Source: Candidatus Mediterraneibacter pullistercoris (GTDB taxonomy: Bacteria > Bacillota > Clostridia > Lachnospirales > Lachnospiraceae). From it: a stretch of DNA of 64,000 nt. The DNA lies in assembly GCA_019116885.1 (NCBI GenBank), contig DXAU01000073.1:1-64000 (forward strand). Reading direction: 5' to 3'. The position numbers were made by a program, and so were the translations under genes. Each line of letters begins with the position of its first letter. Positions within the stretch are counted from its first letter, which is position 1. The notes below the pieces were generated by a model that saw only the letters and a list, made by a program, of their open reading frames with translations, made no database searches and had not been told where the DNA came from. This document shows positions 7,903 to 16,644 of this stretch, piece after piece.

Positions 7903-7972
7903 CTCTATGCATTTTCTCCTTTCCGGGCGGGCCGCTCAAAATCCGCCCCTTTCTTGTGAACACAGACTTCTT

Positions 7973-9769
7973 TCAGCGTGTCAGCGTCTGCCTGCGCACA
8001 GGCGTTTCGTCCATCCCGCGTTCAAACTGGCTTTCATACAGATATTTATAGAATCCGTCTTCTGCAAGCAGGCTCTCATGATCGCCCTGCTCGATGATCT
8101 GTCCGTCTTTCATCACAAGGATCACATCCGCCTCCCGTATGGTGGACAGTCTGTGAGCAACAATAAATGTCGTCCTCCCTTTCATCAGCTCTGCAAAAGC
8201 CGCCTGTATCTTCAGTTCTGTTCTCGTATCGATAGACGAAGTCGCCTCATCCAGTATCAGCATCGGCGGACGGCACAGCATGACACGTGCGATGCACAGA
8301 AGCTGCTTCTGCCCCTGGGAGATGCCGCCGCCATCCTCCGTAATCCATGTATCATATCCTTTTGGCAGACGCCTGATAAAGCTGTGGATATGCGAAGCCT
8401 TCGCAGCCGCAATCATCTCCTCCTCCGATGCATCCGGGCGCCCCATCGTGATATTGTCACGGATCGTCCCTGTCTTAAGCCAGGTATCCTGCAGCACCAT
8501 CCCGTACCCTGCGCGCAGGCTCCTGCGCGTCACATCCCGGATATCCGTATCTTCAACGAAAACAGCGCCGCTGTCCACATCATAAAATCTCATAAGCAGG
8601 TTGATGAGCGTTGTCTTGCCGCACCCTGTCGGCCCGACGATAGCGATACGCTGTCCCGGCTCCACCCTCAGATTAAAACCACGTATCAGCTTCTGTCCCG
8701 GCTCATAGGAGAAACTCACATCATCTGCTCTCACGTTTCCGCGGACATCTGTCAGTTCCACTGCATCCCCGGTCTCAGGGGGCTGAGGTTCTTCCTCGAT
8801 CAGTTCAAAGATCCTCTGCGCACATGCGACCGCATTCTGAAACTCCGTCACCACGCCGGATATCTCGTTGAAAGGTTTCGTATACTGGTTGGCATAACTC
8901 AGAAAACTGGAGAGCTGTCCAACGGAAAGAGATCCATTTACAACGCCAAATGCTCCTGTAATTCCCACTCCGGTATAGACAAGACTGTTTACAAAGCGGG
9001 TGGAAGGATTCGTAATTGATGAGAAAAAAGTGGCCTTTAAGTACGCTTTGCCCAGACGTTCATTTATCTCATCAAAGCGCTCCGTCACATCTTTCCCCCG
9101 CCCGAAAGCCTGCACGACTTTCTGATTCCCGATCATCTCATCAATCATCCCTGTCTGTTCTGCCTTGATCTCGGCCTGCAGGCGGAACATAGAGAAAGTT
9201 CTCTTTGCGATAAAGTCTGCCACAAAAAACGAGACAGGAGTGATAAGCACTACAACAAGCGTAATGCCCACATCCACCGACAGCATAAAACAGAATGTCC
9301 CAATAATCGTGGCAATCCCTGTAAAAAGCTGCGTAAATCCCATCAGAAGTCCGTCGGCAAACTGATCCACATCCGCGATCACACGGCTGACCACCTCACC
9401 GTGCGGGTGGGAGTCGATATATTTCAAGGGAAGTATCTCGATCTTGCGAAACGCTTCGTTCCGGATATCCTGTACCACCTGATAGGTCATCTTATTGTTG
9501 CATACATTCATCAGCCACTGCGCAAATGCAGTGACAAGCGTGCAGACACCGATCTGAATCATGATGCGCACTGCTCCCGGAAAATCCACCTGTCCTCTGC
9601 CCACAATGTGGTCAACCGCGTGCCCCGTCAGTTTCGGCACATAGAGCGTAAGCGCCACCGACACTGCCGCCAGAAGAATGGAAAGCACGACAAATATCCT
9701 GTATCTCCCAAGGCGGCGGAAGACTTTTTTCAGGGTCTTGCCCTGCCCTTGTCTTTTGCCCTTATCCAT
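7973..9769 (-). CDS. ABC exporter half-transporter (second subunit)
   Basis: 598-residue membrane-ATPase fusion of the multidrug/lipid exporter family: ~six TM segments, then Walker A GPTGCGKTT, Q-loop, ISQGQKQ in the signature position (LSGGQ variant) and Walker B LILDEATS followed by an intact D-loop. The start is ATG 9769, inside the end of the upstream subunit (8-nt overlap, ribosome site AAGGAGG), not the longer frame upstream. The overlap implies a heterodimer made in equal amounts. Substrate unknown. Confidence 0.9.
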   Translation of the reverse strand: MDKGKRQGQGKTLKKVFRRLGRYRIFVVLSILLAAVSVALTLYVPKLTGHAVDHIVGRGQVDFPGAVRIMIQIGVCTLVTAFAQWLMNVCNNKMTYQVVQDIRNEAFRKIEILPLKYIDSHPHGEVVSRVIADVDQFADGLLMGFTQLFTGIATIIGTFCFMLSVDVGITLVVVLITPVSFFVADFIAKRTFSMFRLQAEIKAEQTGMIDEMIGNQKVVQAFGRGKDVTERFDEINERLGKAYLKATFFSSITNPSTRFVNSLVYTGVGITGAFGVVNGSLSVGQLSSFLSYANQYTKPFNEISGVVTEFQNAVACAQRIFELIEEEPQPPETGDAVELTDVRGNVRADDVSFSYEPGQKLIRGFNLRVEPGQRIAIVGPTGCGKTTLINLLMRFYDVDSGAVFVEDTDIRDVTRRSLRAGYGMVLQDTWLKTGTIRDNITMGRPDASEEEMIAAAKASHIHSFIRRLPKGYDTWITEDGGGISQGQKQLLCIARVMLCRPPMLILDEATSSIDTRTELKIQAAFAELMKGRTTFIVAHRLSTIREADVILVMKDGQIIEQGDHESLLAEDGFYKYLYESQFERGMDETPVRRQTLTR

Positions 9770-11543
9770 TTGCCGCCTCCTTACGAAACTGTGAATAATA
9801 GATTTCCTGATAAGCCGGACAGTTCTCGAGAAGCTCCCTGTGAGTACCTGCTCCCGCCATCTCTCCATCCTCCAGCACAAGTATTTTATCCGCGTACAGG
9901 ATGGAAGACGCTCTCTGGGAGACGATAAATACTGTCGGATTATCTTTCATGGAACGGACAGCGTTCCGAAGTGCGGCATCAGTGGCAAAATCAAGCGCTG
10001 ACGCGCTGTCATCCAGTATAAGTATCTCCGGCCTGCGCACAAGCGCCCGTGCGATCGTCAGACGCTGCTTCTGTCCGCCGGACAGATTTCGCCCGCCCTG
10101 CTCGATCTGAAAATTAAGTCCGCCTTCCTTTTTCTCCACAAACTCTCTCGCCTGGGCAATGTCAAGCGCCCTGTACAGTTCAGAGTCAGACGCAGATTCA
10201 TTTCCCCAGCGCAGATTCTCGGCGATTGTTCCTTTAAAGAGCACGGCTTTCTGCGGCACAACTCCTATGTGCGCCCTCAGCTCCTCCGTCTTATACTCTT
10301 TGACATCGGATCCGAATATTTTTATCCCGCCCCTGTCTGCATCGTAGAATCGCGGGATGAGATTCACAAGCGAAGATTTCCCTGAACCCGTGCCGCCGAT
10401 AATGCCGATCGTCTGTCCTCTCTGCGCACAGAACGTAATACTGCTCAGACTCTCCGCTCCTGCTCCTTTGTACGTAAAAGACACATTGTCAAACTCCACC
10501 GCCGGCGCGGAAAGATCACATGACGGCGTACCGCCGCTCGTCTGAGCGCCAGATGTCCCTGGTATCGGCTCCTGCCATGTCCGGACTCCGTTCTTCATAT
10601 CCGGTCTGATCCTGAGCACGCTCTCGATCCGGCTGCCGCACGCCACTGATTTCGTCACGGTAATGATAAGATTCGCAAGCTTTACCAGCTCAACAAGTAT
10701 CTGGGACATATAGTTGATGAGAGCCACCACTTCCCCCTGTGTCAGATCACCGATATTGACACGCAGAGCCCCCACATAGATGAGCGCTATAATGCCTCCG
10801 TTTACTATAATATAAGTCAGAGGATTCATAAGTCCTGAGATGCGGCCGACAAACTTCTGGGCGTCTGTGAGCACCTGATTCTCTCTCTCAAACCGTTCTG
10901 TCTCTTCCCTCTCTTTATTGAACGCACGTATCACGCGCACTCCGGTCAGATTCTCTCTGGCAGTAAGGAGCACGCTGTCGAGATGTGACTGCACCTTTCT
11001 GTAAAGAGGCATGGTAATGAGCATAATACCAAATACGATAACAGACAGAACCGGTATCACAACAGCAAAGATAACCGCCGACTGTACATCCACTGTAAAC
11101 GCCATGATCATCGCCCCAAACACGATAAACGGCGATCTCAGGAACAGGCGGAGCACAAGATTCACACCGGACTGCGTCTGGCTGATGTCACTCGTCATCC
11201 TCGTAATGAGAGTAGAACTCCCAATCTCGTCCATCTCTGCAAAACCAAGCTCCTGAATATGCGCGAAAAGCGCATGGCGTACACCAGTCCCAAAGCCTGC
11301 TGCAGCTTTCGCGGAGAAGTACTGCGCTGTGACAGAACAGACAAACCCTGTGATCCCCAGCGCAATGAGCACCAGACACATTCTGATGATATACGGCCTG
11401 TCCTCTCTTGCGATGCCCACATCTATTACAGACGCCATAACAAGCGGAACAAGCAATTCAAAAGACGCCTCGAGCATTTTAAAAAGAGGCGCCAGTATAG
11501 ATTCTTTTTTGTAATCTTTCAGATATACAAGAAGTGATTTCAT
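9762..11543 (-). CDS. ABC exporter half-transporter (first subunit)
   Basis: 593-residue exporter subunit: six TM segments, Walker A GGTGSGKSS, signature LSGGQKQR, and Walker B LILDDSASALD. The canonical catalytic Glu after Walker B is Asp here (LDDSAS), as in the degenerate site of heterodimeric exporters such as BmrCD or TM287/288; the partner at 7973 has the normal Glu (LDEATS). ATG 11543 follows AGGAG by 6 nt. The promoter region carries two AAACCTGTTTT repeats, suggesting a dedicated regulator. Confidence 0.9.
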   Translation of the reverse strand: MKSLLVYLKDYKKESILAPLFKMLEASFELLVPLVMASVIDVGIAREDRPYIIRMCLVLIALGITGFVCSVTAQYFSAKAAAGFGTGVRHALFAHIQELGFAEMDEIGSSTLITRMTSDISQTQSGVNLVLRLFLRSPFIVFGAMIMAFTVDVQSAVIFAVVIPVLSVIVFGIMLITMPLYRKVQSHLDSVLLTARENLTGVRVIRAFNKEREETERFERENQVLTDAQKFVGRISGLMNPLTYIIVNGGIIALIYVGALRVNIGDLTQGEVVALINYMSQILVELVKLANLIITVTKSVACGSRIESVLRIRPDMKNGVRTWQEPIPGTSGAQTSGGTPSCDLSAPAVEFDNVSFTYKGAGAESLSSITFCAQRGQTIGIIGGTGSGKSSLVNLIPRFYDADRGGIKIFGSDVKEYKTEELRAHIGVVPQKAVLFKGTIAENLRWGNESASDSELYRALDIAQAREFVEKKEGGLNFQIEQGGRNLSGGQKQRLTIARALVRRPEILILDDSASALDFATDAALRNAVRSMKDNPTVFIVSQRASSILYADKILVLEDGEMAGAGTHRELLENCPAYQEIYYSQFRKEAANG

Positions 11544-11589
11544 AAATTCTCCTGTTTTCCTGGTACTGGGTGGAACTGCTGACATAAGT

Positions 11590-11626
11590 ATTATAAACCT
11601 GTTTTGCGGAAACGGAAACCTGTTTT
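11590..11626 (-). promoter_or_regulatory. ABC exporter promoter region with twin direct repeats
   Basis: AAACCTGTTTT occurs at 11595-11605 and again at 11616-11626, exactly 21 bp apart (two helical turns). Each is itself an AAAC-NN-GTTT dyad. A minus-strand -10 TATAAT lies at 11590-11595, so the repeats cover the spacer and -35 zone. This is a plausible cooperative operator for the exporter operon. Confidence 0.6.
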
Positions 11627-11731
11627 ATAAAATTAAATTCAACACTGTATATGACAGCGCCTTTCGTGTATAATGAGAGCCATAAGAAGCGCCGTTTATA
11701 TCAGAAGCGAGCACAGACAAGGAGTTTTACC

Positions 11732-12328
11732 ATAAAATACAAAAACATCATCTTTGACTACGGAAATGTCATCGGAAAATTTGACGGCAGATACATAATG
11801 GAGCAATTCTGCAGCACAGAAAAGGACTGTGACCTTCTCTGCTCCGTCATCTATGAGAAATGGGGCGAACTTGACAAGGGAACTGCAGACTATGACTGTT
11901 ATGCAAAAGAGTGTGCCTCACGCCTCCCTGCCCGCCTGGCAGATGCAGCCCGCAATTTTTTCAGAGAGTGGCCGGAGCACATCTCTCCCAACGCGGACAC
12001 GCTACGTTTTATAGAGGAACTCTCACAGAGAAAGGTTCCCTTATACCTTCTGTCAAACGCGCCGACTTTCTTTGTATCATGGGCTGCCGGAAATGAGGTG
12101 CTGAAGCAATTCAGCGGCGTGGTTTTTTCCGCGCCGCTGAAAATGGCAAAACCTGATTCAGAGATATACCGCTGGCTGTTCCGCACATATTCTCTCGATC
12201 CAAAAGAATGTTTCTTTATCGACGATCTTGAAAAAAATATTGCTGCAGGCCAGGCTCTTGGCATGGACGGCATTGTATTTGACGGAGATATCCGAAAAGT
12301 AAAAACAGCGATCAGGTTTGATGAATAA
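11732..12328 (+). CDS. HAD-family hydrolase, apparent AUA start
   Basis: 198-residue HAD phosphatase-like protein: motif I FDYGNVIGKFD (the second Asp of DxD is replaced by Gly-Asn), motif II LLSNAP, motif III Lys in KMAKPDSEIY, and motif IV FFIDDLEKN. The frame is open from ATG 11651, but a TATAAT element lies at about 11676-11681. The only good ribosome site, AAGGAG at 11718-11723, places initiation at ATA 11732-11734, exactly where relatives start with MKYKNIIFDYGNV. Either AUA is used or the longer N-terminus is made. Related enzymes include YihX-type sugar phosphatases; substrate unknown. Confidence 0.8.
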   Translation: MKYKNIIFDYGNVIGKFDGRYIMEQFCSTEKDCDLLCSVIYEKWGELDKGTADYDCYAKECASRLPARLADAARNFFREWPEHISPNADTLRFIEELSQRKVPLYLLSNAPTFFVSWAAGNEVLKQFSGVVFSAPLKMAKPDSEIYRWLFRTYSLDPKECFFIDDLEKNIAAGQALGMDGIVFDGDIRKVKTAIRFDE

Positions 12329-12379
12329 ATCTAAACCCGGAAATTTATAGATTTCACGCCGTTTTCCGGTCTGTTTGGC

Positions 12380-12613
12380 TTATGTTTTCTCCGGTGCTGT
12401 GAACAGAGCCTCAGCTGCCAGGATCACAGCACCGGATGCGATAAAAAAGTCACCTGCATTATACGTGATCTTCCCCAGCTTCGGGTTTTTAATCGAAAAC
12501 CCAATATAGTCGGCTGCATATCCCCGGGCAAACCGGTCAAAAGTGTTGCTCCAGGCTCCGGCTGAAATCAGAGTTAAACCTGCTGTTCCCATGAGGAACC
12601 ATTTCCTTTTCAT
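12380..12613 (-). CDS. Half-length signal peptidase II-like protein
   Basis: 77 residues that resemble only the C-terminal half of lipoprotein signal peptidase LspA: SNTFDRFARGYAADYIGF and ITYNAGDFFIASGAVIL correspond to the GNxxDRxxxGxVVDF and FNxAD blocks. The two aspartates expected to form the catalytic dyad (D35, D55) are present. The N-terminal membrane segments of a normal ~150-residue LspA are missing, leaving about two. ATG 12613 has AGGCGG 8 nt ahead; a GTG at 12622 is less likely. It follows the zinc-ribbon gene by 18 nt. It is either a shrunken paralogue or a decayed gene. Confidence 0.7.
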   Translation of the reverse strand: MKRKWFLMGTAGLTLISAGAWSNTFDRFARGYAADYIGFSIKNPKLGKITYNAGDFFIASGAVILAAEALFTAPEKT

Positions 12614-12631
12614 CCGGAGCACCGCCTGTTT

Positions 12632-13255
12632 CTATTTTTCTGCAGGGCTGTCTTCCTGCTTCTCATTCAGCTTATCAGAGACTTTTTCCGCAGCATCACT
12701 GATCTTCTCTGCTGCCTTTTCCGCCATCTTGCCTGCTTTTGCGGCCGCTTTCTCTGCCATATCGCCGACTTTCTTAGCCGCCTCGTCCGCTTTGTCTGCT
12801 GCTGTTTCTGCCGCATCTGCCACTTTCTCTTTTACCTGGCTGACGTGATCTTCCATAGTTTCCTCTGACGACGCTTCTTCTGTCCCATCGCCGGCAGCAG
12901 CCTTTTCGCCGCAGTACGGACAGAACGCCATATCTTTCGCCACCATCTTCCCACAGTTGGAACATTCACAGGAATCTTTGATGTGCGCGATCTTCTTCTC
13001 ATATTTTCCGATCGTTTCCTCTCTGTCCTTTATAGCGTCGCAGAGTCCCCGGCCTTCTTCCCCGACTTCTTCCCCCGCTTTATAGCTGTCATAGATTGAT
13101 TTTCCAAGCTCCATCAGATCTACCGCATTTCCTCTTGCAAGGCTGCTGATCTGGCTTTTGATCCTCTGGATCTCTATGGCGTCCCCCGCCTTCTTGGTCA
13201 TAGTCTCTGCGGTCTCACCAATACGTTTTCCCAATTCTTCTAAAAAATCTTTCAT
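12632..13255 (-). CDS. Zinc-ribbon protein with Ala/Lys-rich helical tail
   Basis: 207 residues, function unknown. Residues 1-95 are predicted helical and coiled-coil-like (EELGKRIGETAETMTKKAG); a C4 zinc ribbon follows (C98, C101, C112, C115). The tail from ~125 on is an amphipathic repeat rich in AEKAA, ADKA and AAEK units, similar in composition to LEA or apolipoprotein-type helices. The start is ATG 13255 (GGGAGAAGATC site) rather than the longer frame. It probably forms an operon with the LspA-like gene. Promoter at 13342-13369. Confidence 0.7.
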   Translation of the reverse strand: MKDFLEELGKRIGETAETMTKKAGDAIEIQRIKSQISSLARGNAVDLMELGKSIYDSYKAGEEVGEEGRGLCDAIKDREETIGKYEKKIAHIKDSCECSNCGKMVAKDMAFCPYCGEKAAAGDGTEEASSEETMEDHVSQVKEKVADAAETAADKADEAAKKVGDMAEKAAAKAGKMAEKAAEKISDAAEKVSDKLNEKQEDSPAEK

Positions 13256-13341
13256 GCTGATCTTCTCCCTTCTTCTTTTGTCCTGTCGGACATATATCAT
13301 ACGAAAACAAATTTTAGTTTTCGACGACTGTTCATACATTT

Positions 13342-13369
13342 ATTATACCCCATTATCTGTCAACTTCAA
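13342..13369 (-). promoter_or_regulatory. Promoter of the zinc-ribbon gene
   Basis: Minus strand -35 TTGAAG (13364-13369), 16-nt spacer, -10 TATAAT (13342-13347). Confidence 0.6.
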
Positions 13370-13490
13370 GAAATCCGCCTGGAATTTATACTTTTTTAAC
13401 TACCTGGAGCATATTGCCGCTCCTCTTCGCATATGCTGAGCCAGATGCAAATTACCCGCCAGATGGCATTTTCAGAAGGAGGATCATCTG

Positions 13491-15200
13491 ATGGCAGAAG
13501 ATATCGAGACATGCCGGGAATACATACTGTCCGAAGACTTCCGGGATTTTATCGGCAATCATGTGAGGACAACTTTTTTTGACAGCATCATGCAGTCGGA
13601 ACACTGTGAACAGGACGCCGGGTTCGGATATAAGTGTTTCTATCTTCCGGCATCAATAGCAGATCCTGTCACTTTGCCAAAATATTCTTATAATTCCATA
13701 CCAAAATGCTACGCTCCGGTAAGTATGGAGACACTGAACCAGACCGGAATTCTGCCTGTCCAGAACTACCCCACTCTTCAGCTGAAAGGGAAAGGAATCC
13801 TGATCGGATTTATGGACAGTGGAATTGACTATACCAACACGGTTTTCCGCAATCTGGACGGCTCCACCCGGATCGCGGCCATCTGGGACCAGACTGTCCA
13901 GAGCGGCACTCCTCCCCGGGGATTCTATTATGGAAGTGAATTTACCCGGGAGCAGATCGACGAAGCTCTCCGTTTTGATGAGCCGCTTGCACTCGTCCCG
14001 TCCACTGACGATACCGGACACGGTACTTATGCGGCAAGCCTGGCGGCAGGCAGTGCAGATCCGGAAGCGCAGTTTCTCGGGGCTGCGCCGGAAGCCTCTA
14101 TCGCTGTCGTCAAGCTGAAACAGGCGAAACAATATCTGAGAGATTATTATTTTATCCCGGACAGCGCGGTATGCTACCAGGAAACGGATCTGATGCTGGG
14201 GCTCAGATATCTGAACGATCTGGCTGACTCCCTTGGGATGCCTTTAGTCATGTGCTTCACATGCGGATCGAGCATGGGCGGACATATCGGCACGCTTCCA
14301 CTCTCTTTTCTCATTGACGGCTACAGCACGCGCGCGAATCACATCACTGTGGCAGGCACAGGCAACGAGGCAGACAAACGGCATCATTTTTTCAATATCA
14401 TCGAAGACGACAGAGACACAAAAACCGTAGAGCTTAGGGTAGGGGAAAATGTATCCGGCTTCTCGATGGAGATGTGGACCGAAGTGCCAAATATCCTGTC
14501 CATCTCCATTATCTCCCCGTCTGGAGAAAATACGTCCCGCATACCATTCCGTGTGGGCGCAAGCGCTGAGATAGATTTTCTGTTCGAGCGGACGAAAGTA
14601 TCAGTAGACTACCGTCTCCTCGTGGAGAAAAGCAGCTCCGAACTTGTGTTTTTCCGCTTTGACGCACCTGCCCCCGGTATCTGGAAGATCATTGTGGAAC
14701 CTCTCTCCATCGCAGACGGACATTTTCATATCTGGCTTCCTGTGACAGAATTTTTGAGCGGTGAGGTATTTTTCCTCGAATCCGATCCGTACTATACACT
14801 GACGAGCCCCGCCAATGCCGACAGCCCTGTGGTCGTGTCATATTACGACGGAAATACAGGCGCTCTCTCCCAGACGTCGGGCAGAGGATATACAAGGACA
14901 GGAAAGCGAAAACCTGACATCACCGCGCCGGGCATTGATGTTACAGGCGCTCTCCCGGACGGCAGGTTTTCTCCCCGCTCTGGTTCCTGCATCTCCGCAG
15001 CAGTCACTTCCGGCGCCGTGGCGCTGATGCTCGAATGGCTCCTGGACATACAGAAAGTGCCGGGCATCGACTCTTTCCAGATAAAAAGCCTGCTTATCCT
15101 CGGCGCTGTGCGCCCGGGCACAATGGAGTATCCGAACCGGGAGTGGGGGTATGGACAACTCAATCTGTACAATACATTTGAAACAATGCGGCAGTTATGA
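13491..15200 (+). CDS. Subtilisin-like S8 family protein with Cys at the catalytic Ser position
   Basis: 569 residues of the Clostridia CspA/B/C-like S8 group, with the usual inserted jelly-roll domain (~310-460) between the His and Ser blocks. Asp (D109, IGFMDSGIDY), His (H177, TGHGTYAAS) and the oxyanion Asn region (AGTGNEAD) are present. The serine block reads SGSCISAAVTSGAVAL where relatives have G-T-S-(I/M)-A-A, putting Cys500 (TGC, 14988-14990) at the nucleophile. No signal peptide is seen. It could be a cysteine-nucleophile variant or a pseudoprotease like C. difficile CspC. ATG 13491 has an AGAAGGAGG site. Confidence 0.87.
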   Translation: MAEDIETCREYILSEDFRDFIGNHVRTTFFDSIMQSEHCEQDAGFGYKCFYLPASIADPVTLPKYSYNSIPKCYAPVSMETLNQTGILPVQNYPTLQLKGKGILIGFMDSGIDYTNTVFRNLDGSTRIAAIWDQTVQSGTPPRGFYYGSEFTREQIDEALRFDEPLALVPSTDDTGHGTYAASLAAGSADPEAQFLGAAPEASIAVVKLKQAKQYLRDYYFIPDSAVCYQETDLMLGLRYLNDLADSLGMPLVMCFTCGSSMGGHIGTLPLSFLIDGYSTRANHITVAGTGNEADKRHHFFNIIEDDRDTKTVELRVGENVSGFSMEMWTEVPNILSISIISPSGENTSRIPFRVGASAEIDFLFERTKVSVDYRLLVEKSSSELVFFRFDAPAPGIWKIIVEPLSIADGHFHIWLPVTEFLSGEVFFLESDPYYTLTSPANADSPVVVSYYDGNTGALSQTSGRGYTRTGKRKPDITAPGIDVTGALPDGRFSPRSGSCISAAVTSGAVALMLEWLLDIQKVPGIDSFQIKSLLILGAVRPGTMEYPNREWGYGQLNLYNTFETMRQL

Positions 15201-15266
15201 AAAGACACAGCTTCCCGTTACATCTGTTTACTATCTTGTGATTGGGCTGTATAATGAAAAAGCACG

Positions 15267-15354
15267 AAAAATCGTATGCAACGCATGGCTGCAACCACCC
15301 GTTGCTGAAAAGAAACCGCATTTTGGTGGTGTGCTGCCGGTAAAAATCGTATGC
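15267..15354. repeat. 13-bp direct repeat upstream of the XRE gene
   Basis: AAAAATCGTATGC occurs at 15267-15279 and 15342-15354, 75 bp apart, in the gap before the AT-richer XRE/lipoprotein pair. It may be an operator pair for the XRE protein or a junction scar. Confidence 0.45.
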
Positions 15355-15378
15355 TGACAGCGAAAGGAGGAACACAAG

Positions 15379-16122
15379 ATGACCTTTGGAGAGAAAATAC
15401 AAAAATTGCGAAAAGAATCTGGACTGTCACAGGAGGAACTCTCTTATCAGTTAGGCGTATCCAGACAGGCAGTCAGCAAATGGGAGCGTGATAACGGCTA
15501 CCCCGAAACTGAAAAAATTATCCGAATGAGTAAGTTGTTTCATGTATCTTTGGACTATCTTCTCAATGAAGAAGATACGGAAAAGCCAGAGATCAGTCCA
15601 GATGAAAAAGGGATCTATGTCAGTCGGGAAATGGCAGACGGATTTCTGGCTTACCAAAAAAGAAAAATATTAAAAATTAGTGTTGCTGTCGGCTTATTCA
15701 TTGGTGGTTTATCTCTTTCTTTTTGGGACGCTGAAATAAGCATGCTGCTATTCATGGTAGTTGTCATTTTAGGGATTATCCTTTTGTTCTCTGTAAAGTC
15801 AGCAGATAATCCATATCGCAGGATTTGGAAAGAGAACTTATCCTTTGACAAAACGGTAAAGTCCGAATTGACCTCTGTTTATACCGGCAAGAAGAAATTG
15901 ACTCATATTCTTAACCTTGTCGGAGCTGCTTTGATCGCCATTGGATTTTTGCTTTGTCCGATGATTGTCCCTGCTGAAATGTATGTCTTAGACAATATTG
16001 TCTTTGCTTGCGGAATGATATTGGCTGGTGCAGGAGCTTTCTTGTGTGTGTACATGTCTGGTATTGTCCGGGCATACAAGTTACTGATTATGAATGAAGA
16101 ATATCACGAAAAAGGAAAGTGA
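15379..16122 (+). CDS. Membrane-anchored XRE-family regulator
   Basis: 247 residues. Residues 1-60 are an XRE helix-turn-helix (LSQEELSYQLGVSRQAVSKW, 20 residues) of the type common in Firmicutes, then a ~35-residue linker and four hydrophobic segments (about 95-125 and 165-235). Similar HTH-plus-membrane proteins often regulate a neighbouring gene in response to an envelope signal. AAAGGAGG precedes the ATG. Base composition is AT-richer than the flanks, suggesting the XRE/lipoprotein pair was acquired. It is followed directly by the lipoprotein frame. Confidence 0.82.
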   Translation: MTFGEKIQKLRKESGLSQEELSYQLGVSRQAVSKWERDNGYPETEKIIRMSKLFHVSLDYLLNEEDTEKPEISPDEKGIYVSREMADGFLAYQKRKILKISVAVGLFIGGLSLSFWDAEISMLLFMVVVILGIILLFSVKSADNPYRRIWKENLSFDKTVKSELTSVYTGKKKLTHILNLVGAALIAIGFLLCPMIVPAEMYVLDNIVFACGMILAGAGAFLCVYMSGIVRAYKLLIMNEEYHEKGK

Positions 16123-16130
16123 GGTTACTT

Positions 16131-16570
16131 ATGAAAAAAAATTTTTGACAATAGCAGCAATCTTGACGCTTCTCCTTAGCGGTTGTCAAGCGAATCATGT
16201 AACAGATATTTCCACTTATAGTGCCGATATTGCAAAAGCACAGGAAATCACAGTTGTTTCCGCTGATACATCGGAAGTCCTTGAAACTGTCACTTCCAAA
16301 GATGATATTGAACATTTTATTCTGGCACTGGATTTAGATAAGTGGAAATTGAAAACACTGCCGGATCAGGCAGTAGAAATTGGCTCTTTTAGTCTGGCAC
16401 AAGAGGAAACGATTAAGTATGGACAGACTGATACTGATGGAACACTTCATGATACTGCCACTATTACTCTATATGATGGTTCTTACATTGGTTTTGAGAT
16501 TGGCGGTCTGGATATGACTTTTTCAGTGAGTGAAGATACAGCAGAGTATCTGAACGGATATTTTGCATAA
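16131..16570 (+). pseudogene. Small lipoprotein, start frame-shifted at an A8 tract
   Basis: The ATG at 16131 has a GAGG site but reads into a stop after five codons because of an eight-A run (16134-16141). One more A would give MKKKFLTIAAILTLLLSGCQ, a perfect lipoprotein signal with lipobox LLSGC, joined to the ~145-codon frame ending at 16570. As given, the frame can only start out of context at ATG 16094 inside the XRE gene. So it is a phase-variable tract, a slippage-dependent gene, a true pseudogene or a sequencing indel. The mature domain (TVVSADTSEVLETVTSKDDI onward) is not recognised. Confidence 0.7.
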
Positions 16571-16591
16571 AGGGGATTGGTTAAGACAGCA

Positions 16592-16630
16592 AGGGGGGCT
16601 GCCACACTGAAACCAGTGCGGCAGCCCCCT
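16592..16630. terminator. Hairpin between the lipoprotein and clpX genes
   Basis: Strong GC stem AGGGGGGCTGCCACACT (16592-16608) and AGTGCGGCAGCCCCCT (16615-16630) around GAAACC, between converging genes. There is no clear U-run on either side, so termination efficiency is uncertain. Confidence 0.6.
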
Positions 16631-16644
16631 GGTCGGCCGTTCTG

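Noticed and set aside
7907-9019. 370-codon plus-strand frame
   Set aside because: Lies across the ABC exporter on the opposite strand; Cys/His/Arg-rich with no domain.
13491-15200. Secreted protease
   Set aside because: No signal peptide or propeptide is visible at the N-terminus, so secretion is not supported.
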